From Aplectana chamaeleonis (lineage: Eukaryota; Nematoda; Chromadorea; Rhabditida; Cosmocercidae), in the NCBI GenBank assembly GCA_029168955.1, contig JAPDOI010000157.1, positions 1 to 64,000 on the forward strand: a DNA stretch of 64,000 bases, written 5' to 3'. The position numbers and the translations under genes are program-made. How positions within the stretch are numbered: the stretch's first letter is position 1; the number at the start of each line of letters is the position of its first letter. The notes under the pieces are model-generated. The model was given only the letters and a program-made list of their open reading frames with translations. It had not been told where the DNA came from and made no database searches. Below, piece after piece: positions 12,901-26,945 of this stretch.

Positions 12901-15014
12901 TGGGAGTGTGCAGGATGTCATAGAAAGTGTGCAGGACCCCAGTGGGGGTGAGCAGGACGTCATAAAAAGTGTGCAGGACCCCAGTGGGGATGAGCAGGAC
13001 GTCATAAAAAGTGTGCAGGACCCCAGTGGGAGTGTGCAGGATGTCATAGAAAGTGTGCAGGACCCCAGTGGGGGTAAGCAGGACGTCATAGAAAGTGTGC
13101 AGGATTCCAGTGGGGGTGAGCAGGACGTCATAGAAAGTGTGCAGGACCCCAGTGGGGTGAGCAGGACGTCATAAAAAGTGTGCAGGACCCCAGTGGGGGT
13201 GAGCAGAACGTCATAAAAAGTTTGCAGGACCCCAGTGGGAGTGAGCAGGACGTCATACAAAGTGTGCAGGACCCCAGTGGGGGTGAGCAGGACGTCATAG
13301 AAAGTGTGCAGGACCCCAGTGGGGGTGAGCAGGACGTCATAGAAAGTGTGCAGGACCCCAGTGGGGTGAGCAGGACGTCATACAAGGTGTGCAGGACCCC
13401 AGTGGGGTGAGCAGGACGTCATAGAAAGTGTGCAGGATCCCAGTGGGATGAGCAGGACGTCATAAAAAGTGTGCAGTATCCCAGTGGGGGTGAGCAGGAC
13501 GTCATAAAAAGTGTGCAGGACCCCAGTGGGAGTGCGCAGGACGTCATACAAAGTGTGCAGGACCCCAGTGGGGTGAGCAGGACGTCATAAAAGTGTGCAG
13601 GACCCCAGTGGGAGTGAGCATGACGTCATACAAAGTGTGCAGGACCCCAGTGGGAGTGTGCAGGATGTCATAGAAAGTGTGCAGGACCCCAGTGGGGGTG
13701 AGCAGGACGTCATAAAAAGTGTTCAGGACCCCAGTGGGAGTGAGCAGGACGTCATAAAAAGTGTGCAGGACCCCCAGAGGGGGTGAGCAGGACGTCATAG
13801 AAAGTGTGCAGGATTCCAGTGGGGGTGAGCAGGACGTCATAGAAAGTGTGCAGGACCCCAGTGGGGTGAGCAGGACGTCATAGAAGTGTGCAGGACCCCA
13901 GTGGGAGTGAGCAGGACGTCATAGAAAGTGTGCAGGACCCCAGTGGGGTGAGCAGGACGTCATAGAAAGTGTGCAGGACCCCAGTGGGAGTGAGCAGGAC
14001 GTCATAGAAAGTGTGCAGGACCCCAGTGGGGTGAGCAGGACGTCATAGAAAGTGTGCAGGACCCCAGTGGGAGTGAGCAGGACGTCATAGAAAGTGTGCA
14101 GGACCCCAGTGGGAGTGAGCAGGACGTCATAGAAAGTGTGCAGGACCCCAGTGGGGTGAGCAGGACGTCATAAAAAGTGTGCAGGTCCCCAGTGGGAGTG
14201 AGCAGGACGTCATAGAAAGTGTGCAGGACCTCAGTGGGGGCGAGCAGGACGTCATAAAAAGTGTTCAGGACCCCAGTGGGAGTGAGCAGGACGTCATACA
14301 AGGTGTGCAGGACCCCAGTGGGGTGAGCAGGACGTCATAGAAAGTGTGCAGGACCTCATTGTGAGTGTGCACGACGTCATAGAAAGTGTGCAGGACCCCC
14401 AGTGGGGGTGAGCAGGATGTCATAGGAAGGGTGCAGGACCCCAGTGGGGGTGAGCAGGACGTCATAAAAAGTGTTCAGGACCCCAGTGGGAGTGAGCAGG
14501 ACGTCATACAAGGTGTGCAGGACCCCAGTGGGGTGAGCAGGACGTCATAGAAAGTGTGCAGGATCCCAGTGGGATGAGCAGGACGTCATAAAAAGTGTGC
14601 AGTATCCCAGTGGGGGTGAGCAGGACGTCATAAAAAGTGTGCAGGACCCCAGTGGGAGCGAGCAGGACGTCATAAAAAGTGTGCAGGACCCCAGTGGGGA
14701 TGAGCAGGACGTCATAAAAAGTGTGCAGTATCCCGGTGGGGGTGAGCAGGACGTCATAAAAAGTGTGCAGGACCCCAGTGGGAGTGAGCAGGACGTCATA
14801 CAAAGTGTGCAGGACCCCAGTGGGGGTGAGCAGGACGTCATAGAAAGTGTGCAGGACCCCAGTGGGGGTGAGCAGGACGTCATAAAAAGTGTGCAGAACC
14901 CCAGTAGGGGTGAGCAGGACGTCATAAAAAGTGTGCAGAACCCCAGTAGGGGTGAGCAGGACGTCATAAAAAGTGTGCAGGACCCCAGTGGGGGTGAGCA
15001 GGACGTCATAAAAA

Positions 15015-15263
15015 GTGTGCTGGACCCCCAGTGGGGGTGAGCAGGACGTCATAGAAAGTGTGCAGGACCCCAGTGGGAGTGAACAGGACGTCATAGAAAG
15101 TGTGCAGGACCTCAGTGGGGGCGAGCAGGACGTCATAAAAAGTGTGCAGGTCCCCAGTGGGAGTGAACAGGACGTCATAAAAAGTGTGCAGGTCCCCAGT
15201 GGGAGTGAGCAGGACGTCATACAAGGTGTGCAGGACCCCAGTGGGGTGAGCAGGACGTCTTAG
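15015..15263. repeat. Higher-order block W, copy 5 (249 bp)
   Basis: One 42-bp unit longer than the 207-bp form: the unit carrying GCAGGTCCCC is present twice, once with GTGAACAGG. This is a different one-unit gain from that in copies 2 and 4. Confidence 0.78.
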
Positions 15264-18200
15264 AAAGTGTGCAGGATCCCAGTGGGATGAGCAGGACGTC
15301 ATAAAAAGTGTGCACGACCCCATTGGGGGCGAGCAGGACGTCATAAAAAGTGTGCAGGACCCCAGTGGGAGTGAGCAGGACGTCATAGAAATTGTGTAGG
15401 ACCTCAGTGGGGTGAGCAGGACGTCATAGAAAGTGTGCAGGACCCCAGTGGGGGTGTGCAGGACGTCATAGAAAGTGTGCAGGATCCCAGTGGGGGTGAG
15501 AAGGACGTCATAAAAAGTGTGCAGGACCCCAGTGGGAGTGTGCAGGATGTCATAGAAAGTGTGCAGGACCCCAGTGGGGGTGAGCAGGACGTCATAAAAA
15601 GTGTGCAGGATCCCAGTAGGGGTGAGCAGGACGTCATAAAAAGTGTGCAGGACCCCCAGAGGGGGTGAGCAGGACGTCATAGAAAGTGTGCAGGACCACA
15701 GTGGGAGTGAGCAGGACGTCATTAAAGTGTGCAGGACCCCAGTGGGGGTGAGCAGGACGTCATAGAAAGTGTGCAGGACCCCAGTGGGGGTGAGCAGGAT
15801 GTCATAGGAAGGGTGCAGGACCCCAGTGGGGGTGAGCAGGACGTCATAGAAAGTGTGCAGGACCTCATTGTGAGTGTGCACGACGTCATAGAAAGTGTGC
15901 AGGACCCCAGTGGGGGTGAGCAGGACGTCATAAAAAGTGTGCAGGACCCCAGTGGGGATGAGCAGGACGTCATAAAAAGTGTGCAGGACCCCATTGGGGG
16001 CGAGCAGGACGTCATAAAAAGTGTGCAGGACCCCAGTGGGAGTGAGCAGGACGTCATAGAAAGTGTGTAGGACCTCATTGTGAGTGTGCAAGACGTCATA
16101 GAAAGTGTGCAGTATCCCAGTGGGGGGTGAGCAGGACGTCATAAAAAGTGTGCAGGTCCCCAGTGGGAGTGAGCAGGACGTCATACAAGGTGTGCAGGAC
16201 CCCAGTGGGGTGAGCAGGACGTCTTAGAAAGTGTGCAGGATCCCAGTGGGATGAGCAGGACGTCATAAAAAGTGTGCAGGACCCCCGTAGGGGTGAGCAG
16301 GACGTCATAAAAAGTGTGCAGGACCCCCAGTGGGGGTGAGCAGGATGTCATAGGAAGGGTGCAGGGCCCCAGTGGGGGTGAGCAGGACGTCATACAAAGT
16401 GTGCAGGATTCCAGTGGGGGTGAGCAGGACGTCATAGAAAGTGTGCAGGACCCCAGTGGGGGTGAGCAGGACGTCATAAAAAGTGTGCAGGACCCCAGTG
16501 GGGGTGAGCAGGACGTCATAAAAAGTGTGCAGGACCCCAGTGGGAGTGAGCAGGACGTCATACAAAGTGTGCAGGACCCCAGTGGGGGTGAGCAGGACGT
16601 CGTAGAAAGTGTGCAGGATCCCAGTGGGGGTGAGAAGGACGTCATAAAAAGTGTGCAGGACCCCAGTGGGGGTGAGCAGGACGTCATAAAAAAAGTGCAG
16701 GACCCCAGTGGGAGTGAGCAGGACGTCATACAAAGTGTGCAGGACCCCAGTGGGGGTGAGCAGGACGTCATAGAAAGTGTGCAGGATTCCAGTGGGGGTG
16801 AGCAGGACGTCATAGAAAGTGTGCAGGACCCCAGTGGGAGTGTGCAGGATGTCATAGAAAGTGTGCAGGACCCCAGTGGGGGTGAGCAGGACGTCATAAA
16901 AAATGTTCAGGACCCCAGTGGGAGGGAGCAGGACGTCATACAAGGTGTGCAGGACCCCAGTGGGGTGAGCAGGACGTCATAGAAAGTGTGCAGGATCCCA
17001 GTGGGATGAGCAGGACGTCATAAAAAGTGTGCAGGATCCCAGTGGGGGTGAGCAGGACGTCATAAAAAGTGTGCAGGACCCCAGTGGGGGTGAGCAGGAC
17101 GTCATACAAAGTGTGCAGGACCCCAGTGGGGGTGAGCAGGACGTCATAGAAAGTGTGCAGGACCCCAGTGGGAGTGAGCAGGACGTCATAAAAGTGTGCA
17201 GGACCCCAGTGGGGGTGAGCAGGACGTCATAGAAAGTGTGCAGGACCTCATTGTGAGTGTGCACGACGTCATAGAAAGTGTGCAGGACCCCAGTGGGGTG
17301 TGCAGAACGTCATAGAAAGTGTGCAGGACCCCAGTGGGAGTGTGCAGGATGTCATAGAAAGTGTGCAGGACCCCAGTGGGGGTGAGCAGGACGTCATAAA
17401 AAGTGTGCAGGACCACCGTAGGGGTGAGCAGGACGTCATAAAAAGTGTGCAGGACCCCCAGAGGGGGTGAGCAGGACGTCATAGAAAGTGTGCAGGACCC
17501 CCAGAGGGGGTGAGCAGGACGTCATAGAAAGTGTGCAGGATTCCAGTGGGGGTGAGCAGGACGTCATAGAAAGTGTGCAGGACCCCAGTGGGAGTGAGCA
17601 GGACGTCATTAAAGTGTGCAGGACCCCAGTGGGGGTGAGCAGGACGTCATAGAAAGTGTGCAAGACCTCATTGTGAGTGTGCACGACGTCATAAAGTGTG
17701 CAGGACCCCAGTGGGGTGTGCAGAACGTCATAGAAAGTGTGCAGGACCTCAGTGGGGGCGAGCAGGACGTCATAAAAAGTGTTCAGGACCCCAGTGGGAG
17801 TGAGCAGGACGTCATACAAGGTGTGCAGGACCCCAGTGGGGTGAGCAGGACGTCATAGAAAGTGTGCAGGATCCCAGTGGGGGTGAGCAGGACGTCATAA
17901 AAAGTGCGCAGAACCCCAGTGGGAGTGTGCAGGACGTCATACAAAGTGTGCAGGACCCCAGTGGGGGTGAGCAGGACGTCATAAAAAGTGTGCTGGACCC
18001 CCAGTGGGGGTGAGCAGGACGTCATAAAAAGTGTTCAGGACCCCAGTGGGAGTGAGCAGGACGTCATACAAGGTGTGCAGGACCCCAGTGGGGTGAGCAG
18101 GACGTCATAGAAAGTGTGCAGGATCCCAGTGGGATGAGCAGGACGTCATAAAAAGTGTGCAGTATCCCAGTGGGGGTGAGCAGGACGTCATAGAAAGTGT

Positions 18201-21200
18201 GCAAGACCTCATTGTGAGTGTGCACGACGTCATAAAGTGTGCAGGACCCCAGTGGGGTGAGCAGGACGTCTTAGAAAGTGTGCAGGATCCCAGTGGGATG
18301 AGCAGGACGTCATAAAAAGTGTGCAGGACCCCAGTGGGAGTGAGCAGGACGTCATACAAAGTGTGCAGTATCCCAGTGGGGGTGAGCAGGACGTCATACA
18401 AGGTGTGCAGGACCCCAGTGGGGTGAGCAGGACGTCTTAGAAAGTGTGCTGGACCCCCAGTGGGGGTGAGCAGGACGTCATAGAAAGTGTGCAGGACCCC
18501 AGTGGGAGTGAACAGGACGTCATAGAAAGTGTGCAGGACCCCAGTGGGAGTGAGCAGGACGTCATAGAAAGTGTGCAGGACCCCAGTGGGGTGAGCAGGA
18601 CGTCATAGAAAGTGTGCAGGACCCCAGTGGGGGTGAGCAGGACGTCATACAAAGTGTGCAGGACCCCAGTGGGGGTGAGCAGGACGTCATAGAAAGTGTG
18701 CAGGACCCCAGTGGGAGTGAGCAGGACGTCATAGAAAGTGTGCAGGACCTCATTGTGAGTGTGCACGACGTCATAGAAAGTGTGCAGGACCCCAGTGGGG
18801 TGTGCAGAACGTCATACAAAGTGTGCAGGACCCCAGTGGGAGTGAGCAGGACGTCATACAAAGTGTGCAGGACCCCAGTGGGGGTGAGCAGGACGTCATA
18901 GAAAGTGTGCAGGATCCCAGTGGGGGTGAGAAGGACGTCATAAAAAGTGTGCAGGACCCCAGTGGGGTGTGCAGAACGTCATAGAAAGTGCGCAGGACCC
19001 CAGTGGGAGTGTGCAGGATGTCATAGAAAGTGTGCAGGACCCCAGTGGGGGTGAGCAGGACGTCATAAAAAGTGTGCAGGACCCCAGTGGGGATGAGCAG
19101 GACGTCATAAAAAGTGTGCAGGACCCCAGTGGGAGTGAGCAGGATGTCATAGAAAGTGTGCAGGACCCCAGTGGGGGTGAGCAGGACGTCATAGAAAGTG
19201 TGCAGGACCCCAGTGGGGTGAGCAGGACGTCATAAAAAGTGTGCAGGACCCCAGTGGGGGTGAGCAGAACGTCATAAAAAGTTTGCAGGACCCCAGTGGG
19301 AGTGAGCAGGACGTCATACAAAGTGTGCAGGACCCCAGTGGGGTGAGCAGGACGTCTTAGAAAGTGTGCAGGATCCCAGTGGGGGTGAGAAGGACGTCAT
19401 AAAAAGTGTGCAGGACCCCAGTGGGAGTGAGCAGGACGTCATAGAAATTGTGCAGGACCCCATTGGGAGTGAGCAGGACGTCATAGAAAGTGTGCAGGAC
19501 CCCAGTGGGAGTGAGCAAGACGTCATAGAAATTGTGTAGGACCTCATTGTGAGTGAGCAGGACGTCATAAAAAGTGTTCAGGACCCCAGTGGGAGTGAGC
19601 AGGACGTCATACAAGGTGTGCAGGATCCCAGTGGGGTGAGCAGGACGTCATAGAGAGTGTGCAGGATCCCAGTGGGATGAGCAGGACGTCATAAAAAGTG
19701 TGCAGGACCCCAGTGGGAGTGAGCGGGACGTTATAAAAGTGTGCAGGACCCCAGTGGGAGTGAGCAGGACGTCATAAAAAGTGTGCAGCACCCCAGTGGG
19801 AGTGAGCAGGACGTCATACAAAGTGTGCAGGACCCCAGTGGGGGTGAGCAGGACGTCATAGAAAGTGTGCAGGACCCCAGTGGGGTGTGCAGAACGTCAT
19901 AGAAAGTGTGCAGGACCTCAGTGGGATGAGCAGGACGTCATAGAAAGTGTGCAGGACCTCAGTGGGAGTGTGCAGGACGTCATAGAAAGTGTGCAGGACC
20001 CCAGTGGGGTGAGCAGGACGTCATACAAAGTGTGCAGGACCCCAGTGGGGGTGAGCAGGACGTCATAGAAAGTGTGCAGGACCCCAGTGTGAGTGAGCAG
20101 GACGTCATAAAAAGTGTTCAGGACCCCAGTGGGAGTGAGCAGGACGTCATAGAAAATGTGCAGGATCCCATTGGGATGAGCAGGACGTCATAAAAAGTGT
20201 GCAGTATCCCAGTGGGGGTGAGCAGGACGTCATAAAAAGTGTGCAGGACCCCAGTGGGGATGAGCAGGACGTCATAAAAAGTGTGCAGGACCCCAGTGGG
20301 GGTGAGCAGGACGTCATAAAAAGTGTGCAGGACCCCAGTGGGGGTGAGCAGGACGTCATACAAAGTGTGCAGGACCCCAGTGGGAGTGTGCAGGACGTCA
20401 TAGAAGGTGTGCAGGACCCCAGTGGGGGGTGTGCAGAACGTCATAGAAAGTGCGCAGGACCCCAGTGGGAGTGAGCATGACGTCATACAAAGTGTGCAGG
20501 ACCCCAGTGGGGGTGAGCAGGACGTCATAAAAAGTGTGCAGGACCCCAGTGGGAGTGTGCAGGATGTCATAGAAAGTGTGCAGGACCCCAGTGGGGGTGA
20601 GCAGGACGTCATAAAAAGTGTGCAGAACCCCAGTAGGGGTGAGCAGGACGTCATAAAAAGTGTGCAGGACCCCCGTAGGGGTGAGCAGGACGTCATAGGA
20701 AGGGTGCAGGACCCCAGTGGGGGTGAGCAGGACGTCATACAAAATGTGCAGGACCCCAGTGGGGGTGAGCAGGACGTCATAGAAAGTGTGCAGGATTCCA
20801 GTGGGGGTGAGCAGGACGTCATAGAAAGTGTGCAGGATCCCAGTGGGATGAGCAGGACGTCAGAAAAAGTGTGCAGCATCCCAGTGGGGTGAGCAGGACG
20901 TCATAGAAAGTGTGCAGGACCTCAGTGGGGGTGAGCAGGACGTCATAAAAAGTGTTCAGGACCCCAGTGGGAGTGAGCAGGACGTCATACAAGGTGTGCA
21001 GGACCCCAGTGGGGTGAGCAGGACGTCATAGAAAGTGTGCAGGATCCCAGTGGGATGAGCAGGACGTCATAAAAAGTGTGCAGGACCCCAGTGGGGGTGA
21101 GCAGGACGTCATAGAAAGTGTGCAGGACCTCATTGTGAGTGTGCACGACGTCATAGAAAGTGTGCAGGACCCCAGTGGGGTGTGCAGCACGTCATAGAAA

Positions 21201-24200
21201 GTGTGCAGGACCCCAGTGGGAGTGAGCATGACGTCATACAAAGTGTGCAGGACCCCAGTGGGGGTGAGCAGGACGTCATAGAAAGTGTGCAGGATCCCAG
21301 TGGGGGTGAGAAGGACGTCATAAAAAGTGTGCAGGACCCCAGTGGGAGTGTGCAGAATGTCATAGAAAGTGTGCAGGACCCCAGTGGGGTGAGCAGGACG
21401 TCATAAAAAGTGTGCAGAACCCCAGTGGGGGTGAGCAGGACGTCATAAAAAGTGTGCAGGACCCCAGTGGGAGTGAGCAGGACGTCATACAAAGTGTGCA
21501 GGACCCCAGTGGGGGTGAGCAGGACGTCATAGAAAGTGTGCAGGATCCCAGTGGGGGTGAGAAGGACGTCATAAAAAGTGTGCAGGACCCCAGTGGGAGT
21601 GAGCAGGACGTCATAGAAAGTGTGCAGGACCCCAGTGGGGGTGAGCAGGACGTCATAGAAAGTGTGCAGGACCCCAGTGGGAGTGAGCAGGACGGCATGG
21701 AAAGTGTGCAGGACCCCAGTGGGGTGTGCAGAACGTCATAGAAAGTGTGCAGGACCCCAGTGGGAGTGTGCAGGATGTCATAGAAAGTGTGCAGGACCTC
21801 AGTGGGGGCGAGCAGGACGTCATAAAAAGTGTGCAGGACCCCAGTGGGGGTGAGCAGGACGTCATAAAAAGTGTGCAGGACCCCAGTGGGAGTGAGCAGG
21901 ACGTCATAGAAAGTGTGCAGTATCCCAGTGGGGGGTGAGCAGGACGTCATAAAAAGTGCGCAGGACCCCAGTGGGAGTGAGCAGGACGTCATAGAAAGTG
22001 TGTAGGACATCATTGTGAGTGTGCAAGACGTCATAGAAAGTGTGCAGTATCCCAGTGGGGGGTGAGCAGGACGTCATAGGAAGGGTGCAGGACCCGAGTG
22101 GGAGTGTGCAGGACGTCATAGAAAGTGTCCAGTACCGCAGTGTGAGTGAGCAGGACGTCATAGAAAGTGTGCAGGACCACAGTGGGAGTGAGCACGACGT
22201 CATAGAAAGTGTGCAGGACCCCAGTGGGGTGTGCAGGACGTCATAGAAAGTGTGCAGGACCCCAGTGGGAGTGAGCAGGACGTCATAAAAGTGTGCAGGA
22301 CCCCAGTGGGAGTGAGCAGGACGTCATACAAGGTGTGCAGGACCCCAGTGGGGTGAGCAGGACGTCATAGAAAGTGTGCAGGATCCCAGTGGGATGAGCA
22401 GGACGTCATAAAAAGTGTGCAGTATCCCAGTGGGGGTGAGCAGGACGTCATAAAAAGTGTGCAGGACCCCAGTGGGAGTGAGCAGGACGTCATAAAAAGT
22501 GTGCAGGACCCCAGTGGGGATGAGCAGGACGTCATAAAAAATGTGCAGTATCCCGGTGGGGGTGAGCAAGACGTCATAAAAAGTGTGCAGGACCCCAGTG
22601 GGAGTGAGCAGGACGTCATACAAAGTGTGCAGGACCCCAGTGGGGGTGAGCAGGACGTCGTAGAAAGTGTGCAGGATCCCAGTGGGGGTGAGAAGGACGT
22701 CATAAAAAGTGTGCAGGACCCCAGTGGGAGTGTGCAGGATGTCATAGAAAGTGTGCAGGACCCCAGTGGGGGTGAGCAGGACGTCATAAAAAGTGTGCAG
22801 AACCCCAGTAGGGGTGAGCAGGACGTCATAAAAAGTGTGCAGGACCCCCGTAGGGGTGAGCAGGACGTCATAAAAAGTGTGCAGGACCCCAGTGGGGGTG
22901 AGCAGGACGTCATAAAAAGTGTGCAGGATCCCAGTGGGGGTGAGCAGGACGTCATAAAAAGTGTGCAGGACCCCAGTGGGAGTGAGCAGGACGTCATACA
23001 AAGTGTGCAGGACCCCAGTGGGGGTGAGCAGGACGTCATAGAAAGTGTGCAGGATTCCAGTGGGGGTGAGCAGGACGTCATAAAAAGTGTGCAGGACCCC
23101 AGTGGGGTGAGCAGGACGTCTTAGAAAGTGTGCAGGATCCCAGTGGGATGAGCAGGACGTCATAAAAAGTGTGCAGGACCACCGTAGGGGGGAGCAGGAC
23201 GTCATAAAAAGTGTGCAGGACCCCCAGAGGGGGTGAGCAGGACGTCATAGAAAGTGTGCAGGACCCCAGTGGGGGTGAGCAGGACGTCATAGAAAGTGTG
23301 CAGGACCTCATTGTGAGTGTGCACGACGTCATAAAAAGTGTGCAGGACCCCAGTGGGGTGTGCAGAACGTCATAGAAAGTGTGCAGGACCCCAGTGGGGG
23401 TGAGCAGGACGTCATAAAAAGTGTGCAGAACCCCAGTAGGGGTGAGCAGGACGTCATAAAAAGTGTGCAGGACCCCCGTAGGGGTGAGCAGGACGTCATA
23501 AAAAGTGTGCAGGACCACCAGTGGGGGTGAGCAGGACGTCATAGAAAGTGTGCAGGACCCCAGTGGGAGTGAGCAGGACGTCATAAAAGTGTGCAGGACC
23601 CCAGTGGGGGTGAGCAGGATGTCATAGGAAGGGTGCAGGACCCCAGTGGGGGTGAGCAGGACGTCATACAAAGTGTGCAGGACCCCAGTGGGGGTGAGCA
23701 GGACGTCATAGAAAGTGTGCAGGACCCCAGTGGGAGGGTGCAGGACGTCATAGAAAATGTGCAGGACCCCAGTGGCGGTGAGCAGGATGTCATAGAAAGT
23801 GTGCAGGACCTCAGTGGGGGCGAGCAGGACGTCATAAAAAGTGTTCAGGACCCCCAGAGGGGGTGAGCAGGACGTCATACAAGGTGTGCAGGACCCCAGT
23901 GGGGTGAGCAGGACGTCATAGAAAGTGTGCAGGATTCCAGTGGGGGTGAGCAGGACGTCATAGAAAGTGTGCAGGACCCCAGTGGGAGTGAGCAGGACGT
24001 CATAAAAGTGTGCAGGACCCCAGTGGGGGTGAGCAGGACGTCATAGAAAGTGTGCAGGACCCCAGTGGGGGTGAGCAGGACGTCATAGAAAGTGTGCAAG
24101 ACCTCATTGTGAGTGTGCACGACGTCATAAAGTGTGCAGGACCCCAGTGGGGTGTGCAGAACGTCATAGAAAGTGTGCAGGACCTCAGTGGGATGAGCAG

Positions 24201-25381
24201 GACGTCATAAAAAGTGTGCAGTATCCCAGTGGGGGTGAGCAGGACGTCATAAAAAGTGTGCAGGACCCCAGTGGGAGTGAGCAGGACGTCATACAAAGTG
24301 TGCAGGACCCCAGTGGGGGTGAGCAGGACGTCATAGAAAGTGTGCAGGACCCCAGTGGGGTGAGCAGGACGTCATAGAAAGTGTGCAGGATCCCAGTGGG
24401 ATGAGCAGGACGTCATAAAAAGTGTGCAGGACCCCAGTGGGAGTGAGCAGGACGTCATACAAAGTGTGCAGGACCCCAGTGGGGGTGAGAAGGACGTCAT
24501 AAAAAGTGTGCTGGACCCCCAGTGGGGGTGAGCAGGACGTCATAGAAAGTGTGCAGGACCCCAGTGGGAGTGAGCAGGACGTCATAGAAAGTGTGCAGGA
24601 CCCCAGTGGGAGTGAGCAGGACGTCATAGAAAGTGTGCAGGACCCCAGTGGGAGTGAGCAGGACGTCATAGAAAGTGTGCAGGACCCAGTGGGAGTGAGC
24701 AGGACGTCATAGAAAGTGTGCAGGAACCCAGTGGGGGTGAGCAGGACGTCATAGAAAGTGTGCAGGATCCCAGTGGGAGTGAGCAGGACGTCATAGAAAG
24801 TGTGCAGTACCCCAGTGGGAGTGAGCAGGACGTCATAGAAAGTGTGCAGGACCCCAGTGGGGTGAGCAGGACGTCATAGAAAGTGTGCAGGACCCCAGTG
24901 GGAGTGAGCACGACGTCATAGAAAGTGTGCAGGACCCCAGTGGGGTGAGCAGGACGTCATAGAAAGTGTGCAGGACCCCAGTGGGAGTGAGCAGGACGTC
25001 ATAGAAAGTGTGCAGGACCCCAGTGGGGTGAGCAGGACGTCATAAAAAGTGTGCAGTATCCCAGTGGGGGTGAGCAGGACGTCATAAAAAGTGTGCAGGA
25101 CCCCAGTGGGAGTGTGCAGGACGTCATAGAAAGTGTGCAGGACTCCAGTGGGGGTAGCAGGACGTCATAAAAAGTGTGCAGGACCCCCGTAGGGGTGAGC
25201 AGGACGTCATAGAAAGTGTGCAGGATCCCAGTGGGATGAGCAGGACGTCATAAAAAGTGTGCAGTATCCCAGTGGGGGTGAGCAGGACGTCATAAAAAGT
25301 GTGCAGGACCCCAGTGGGAGTGAGCAGGACGTCATAGAAAGTGTGCAGGACTCCAGTGGGGTGAGCAGGACGTCTTAGAAA

Positions 25382-25588
25382 GTGTGCTGGACCCCCAGTG
25401 GGGGTGAGCAGGACGTCATAGAAAGTGTGCAGGACCCCAGTGGGAGTGAACAGGACGTCATAGAAAGTGTGCAGGACCCCAGTGGGGGCGAGCAGGACGT
25501 CATAAAAAGTGTTCAGGACCCCAGTGGGAGTGAGCAGGACGTCATACAAGGTGTGCAGGACCCCAGTGGGGTGAGCAGGACGTCATAG
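25382..25588. repeat. Higher-order block W, copy 6 (207 bp)
   Basis: Begins with GTGTGCTGGACC, keeps GTGAACAGG and CATACAAGGTG, and has GTGTTCAGGACC in place of GCAGGTCCCC. Partial relatives start near 18447, 24506, 30568 and 31827. Confidence 0.72.
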
Positions 25589-26059
25589 AAAGTGTGCAGG
25601 ATCCCAGTGGGATGAGCAGGACGTCATAAAAAGTGTGCAGTATCCCAGTGGGGGTGAGCAGGACGTCATAAAAAGTGTGCAGGACCCCAGTGGGGATGAG
25701 CAGTCCGTCATACAAAGTGTGCAGGACCCCAGTGGGGGGTGAGCAGGACGTCATAGAAAGTTTGCAGGACCCCAGTGGGAGTGTGCAGGACGTCATAGAA
25801 AGTGTGCAGGACCCCAGTGGGGTGAGCAGGACGTCATAGAAAGTGTGCAGGACCCCAGTGGGGCGAGCAGGAGGTCATAGAAAGGGTGCAGGATCTCATT
25901 GTGAGTGTGCACGACGTCATAGAAAGTGTGCAGGACCCCAGTGGGGTGTGCAGAACGTCATAGAAAGTGTGCAGGACCCCAGTGGGAGTGTGCAGGTGGT
26001 CATAGAAAGTGTGCAGGACCCCAGTGGGGGAGAGCAGGACGTCATAGAAAGTGTGCAGG

Positions 26060-26945
26060 ACCCCAGTGGGTGAGCAGGACGTCATAGAAAGTGTGCAGGA
26101 CCCCAGTGGGAGTGAGCAGGACGTCATAGAAAGTGTGCAGGACCCCAGTGGGGTGAGCAGGACGTCATAGAAAGTGTGCAGGACCCCAGTGGGGTGAGCA
26201 GGACGTCATAGAAAGTGTGCAGGACCCCAGTGGGGTGAGCAGGACGTCATAGAAAGTGTGCAGGACCCCAGTGGGAGTGAGCAGGACGTCATAGAAAGTG
26301 TGCAGGACCCCAGTGGGAGTGAGCACAACGTCATAGAAAGTGTGCAGGACCCCAGTGGGAGTGAGCAGGACGTCATAGAAAGTGTGCAGGACCCCAGTGG
26401 GAGTGAGCAGGACGTCATAGAAAGTGTGCAGGACCCCAGTGGGAGTGAGCAGGACGTCATAGAAAGTGTGCAGGACCCCAGTGGGAGTGAGCAGGACGTC
26501 ATAGAAAGTGTGCAGGACCCCAGTGGGGTGAGCAGGACGTCATAGAAAGTGTGCAGGACCCCAGTGGGGTGAGCAGGACGTCATAGAAAGTGTGCAGTAC
26601 CCCAGTGGGAGTGAGCAGGACGTCATAGAAGGTGTGCAGGACCCCAGTGGGAGTGAGCAGGACGTCATAGAAAGTGTGCAGGACCCCAGTGGGGGTGAGC
26701 AGGACGTCAGAGAAAGTGTGCAGGACCCCAGTGGGTGAGCAGGACGTCATAGAAAGTGTGCAGGACCCCAGTGGGAGTGAGCAGGACGTCATAGAAAGTG
26801 TGCAGGACCCCAGTGGGAGTGAGCAGGACGTCATAGAAAGTGTGCAGGACCCCAGTGGGAGTGAGCAGGACGTCATAGAAAGTGTGCAGGACCCCAGTGG
26901 GAGTGAGCAGGACGGCATAGAAAGTGTGCAGGACCCCAGTGGGGT
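26060..26945. repeat. Homogeneous run of consensus 42-bp units
   Basis: About 21 units, most matching the consensus (tails GGGAGT and ATAGAAAGT), with occasional 41-bp GGGGT units. Uniformity inside an otherwise mixed stretch points to recent local amplification. Confidence 0.75.

Larger units (their letters stand above)
1..26060. repeat. Heterogeneous sub-array (class I units)
   Basis: This part mixes many unit variants: tails GGGGGT and GGGAGT, and ATAAAAAGT, ATACAAAGT, ATAGAAATT, CTTAGAAAGT and CATAGGAAGGGT. There are frequent 41-bp and shorter units, so no frame stays open for long. The same runs of several variants recur at distant places, for example the block beginning GTGTGCTGGACC, so the array is built from duplicated multi-unit blocks rather than single-unit expansion alone. 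A short homogeneous run lies at about 24540-25020. No gene or unique sequence is seen. Confidence 0.85.
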
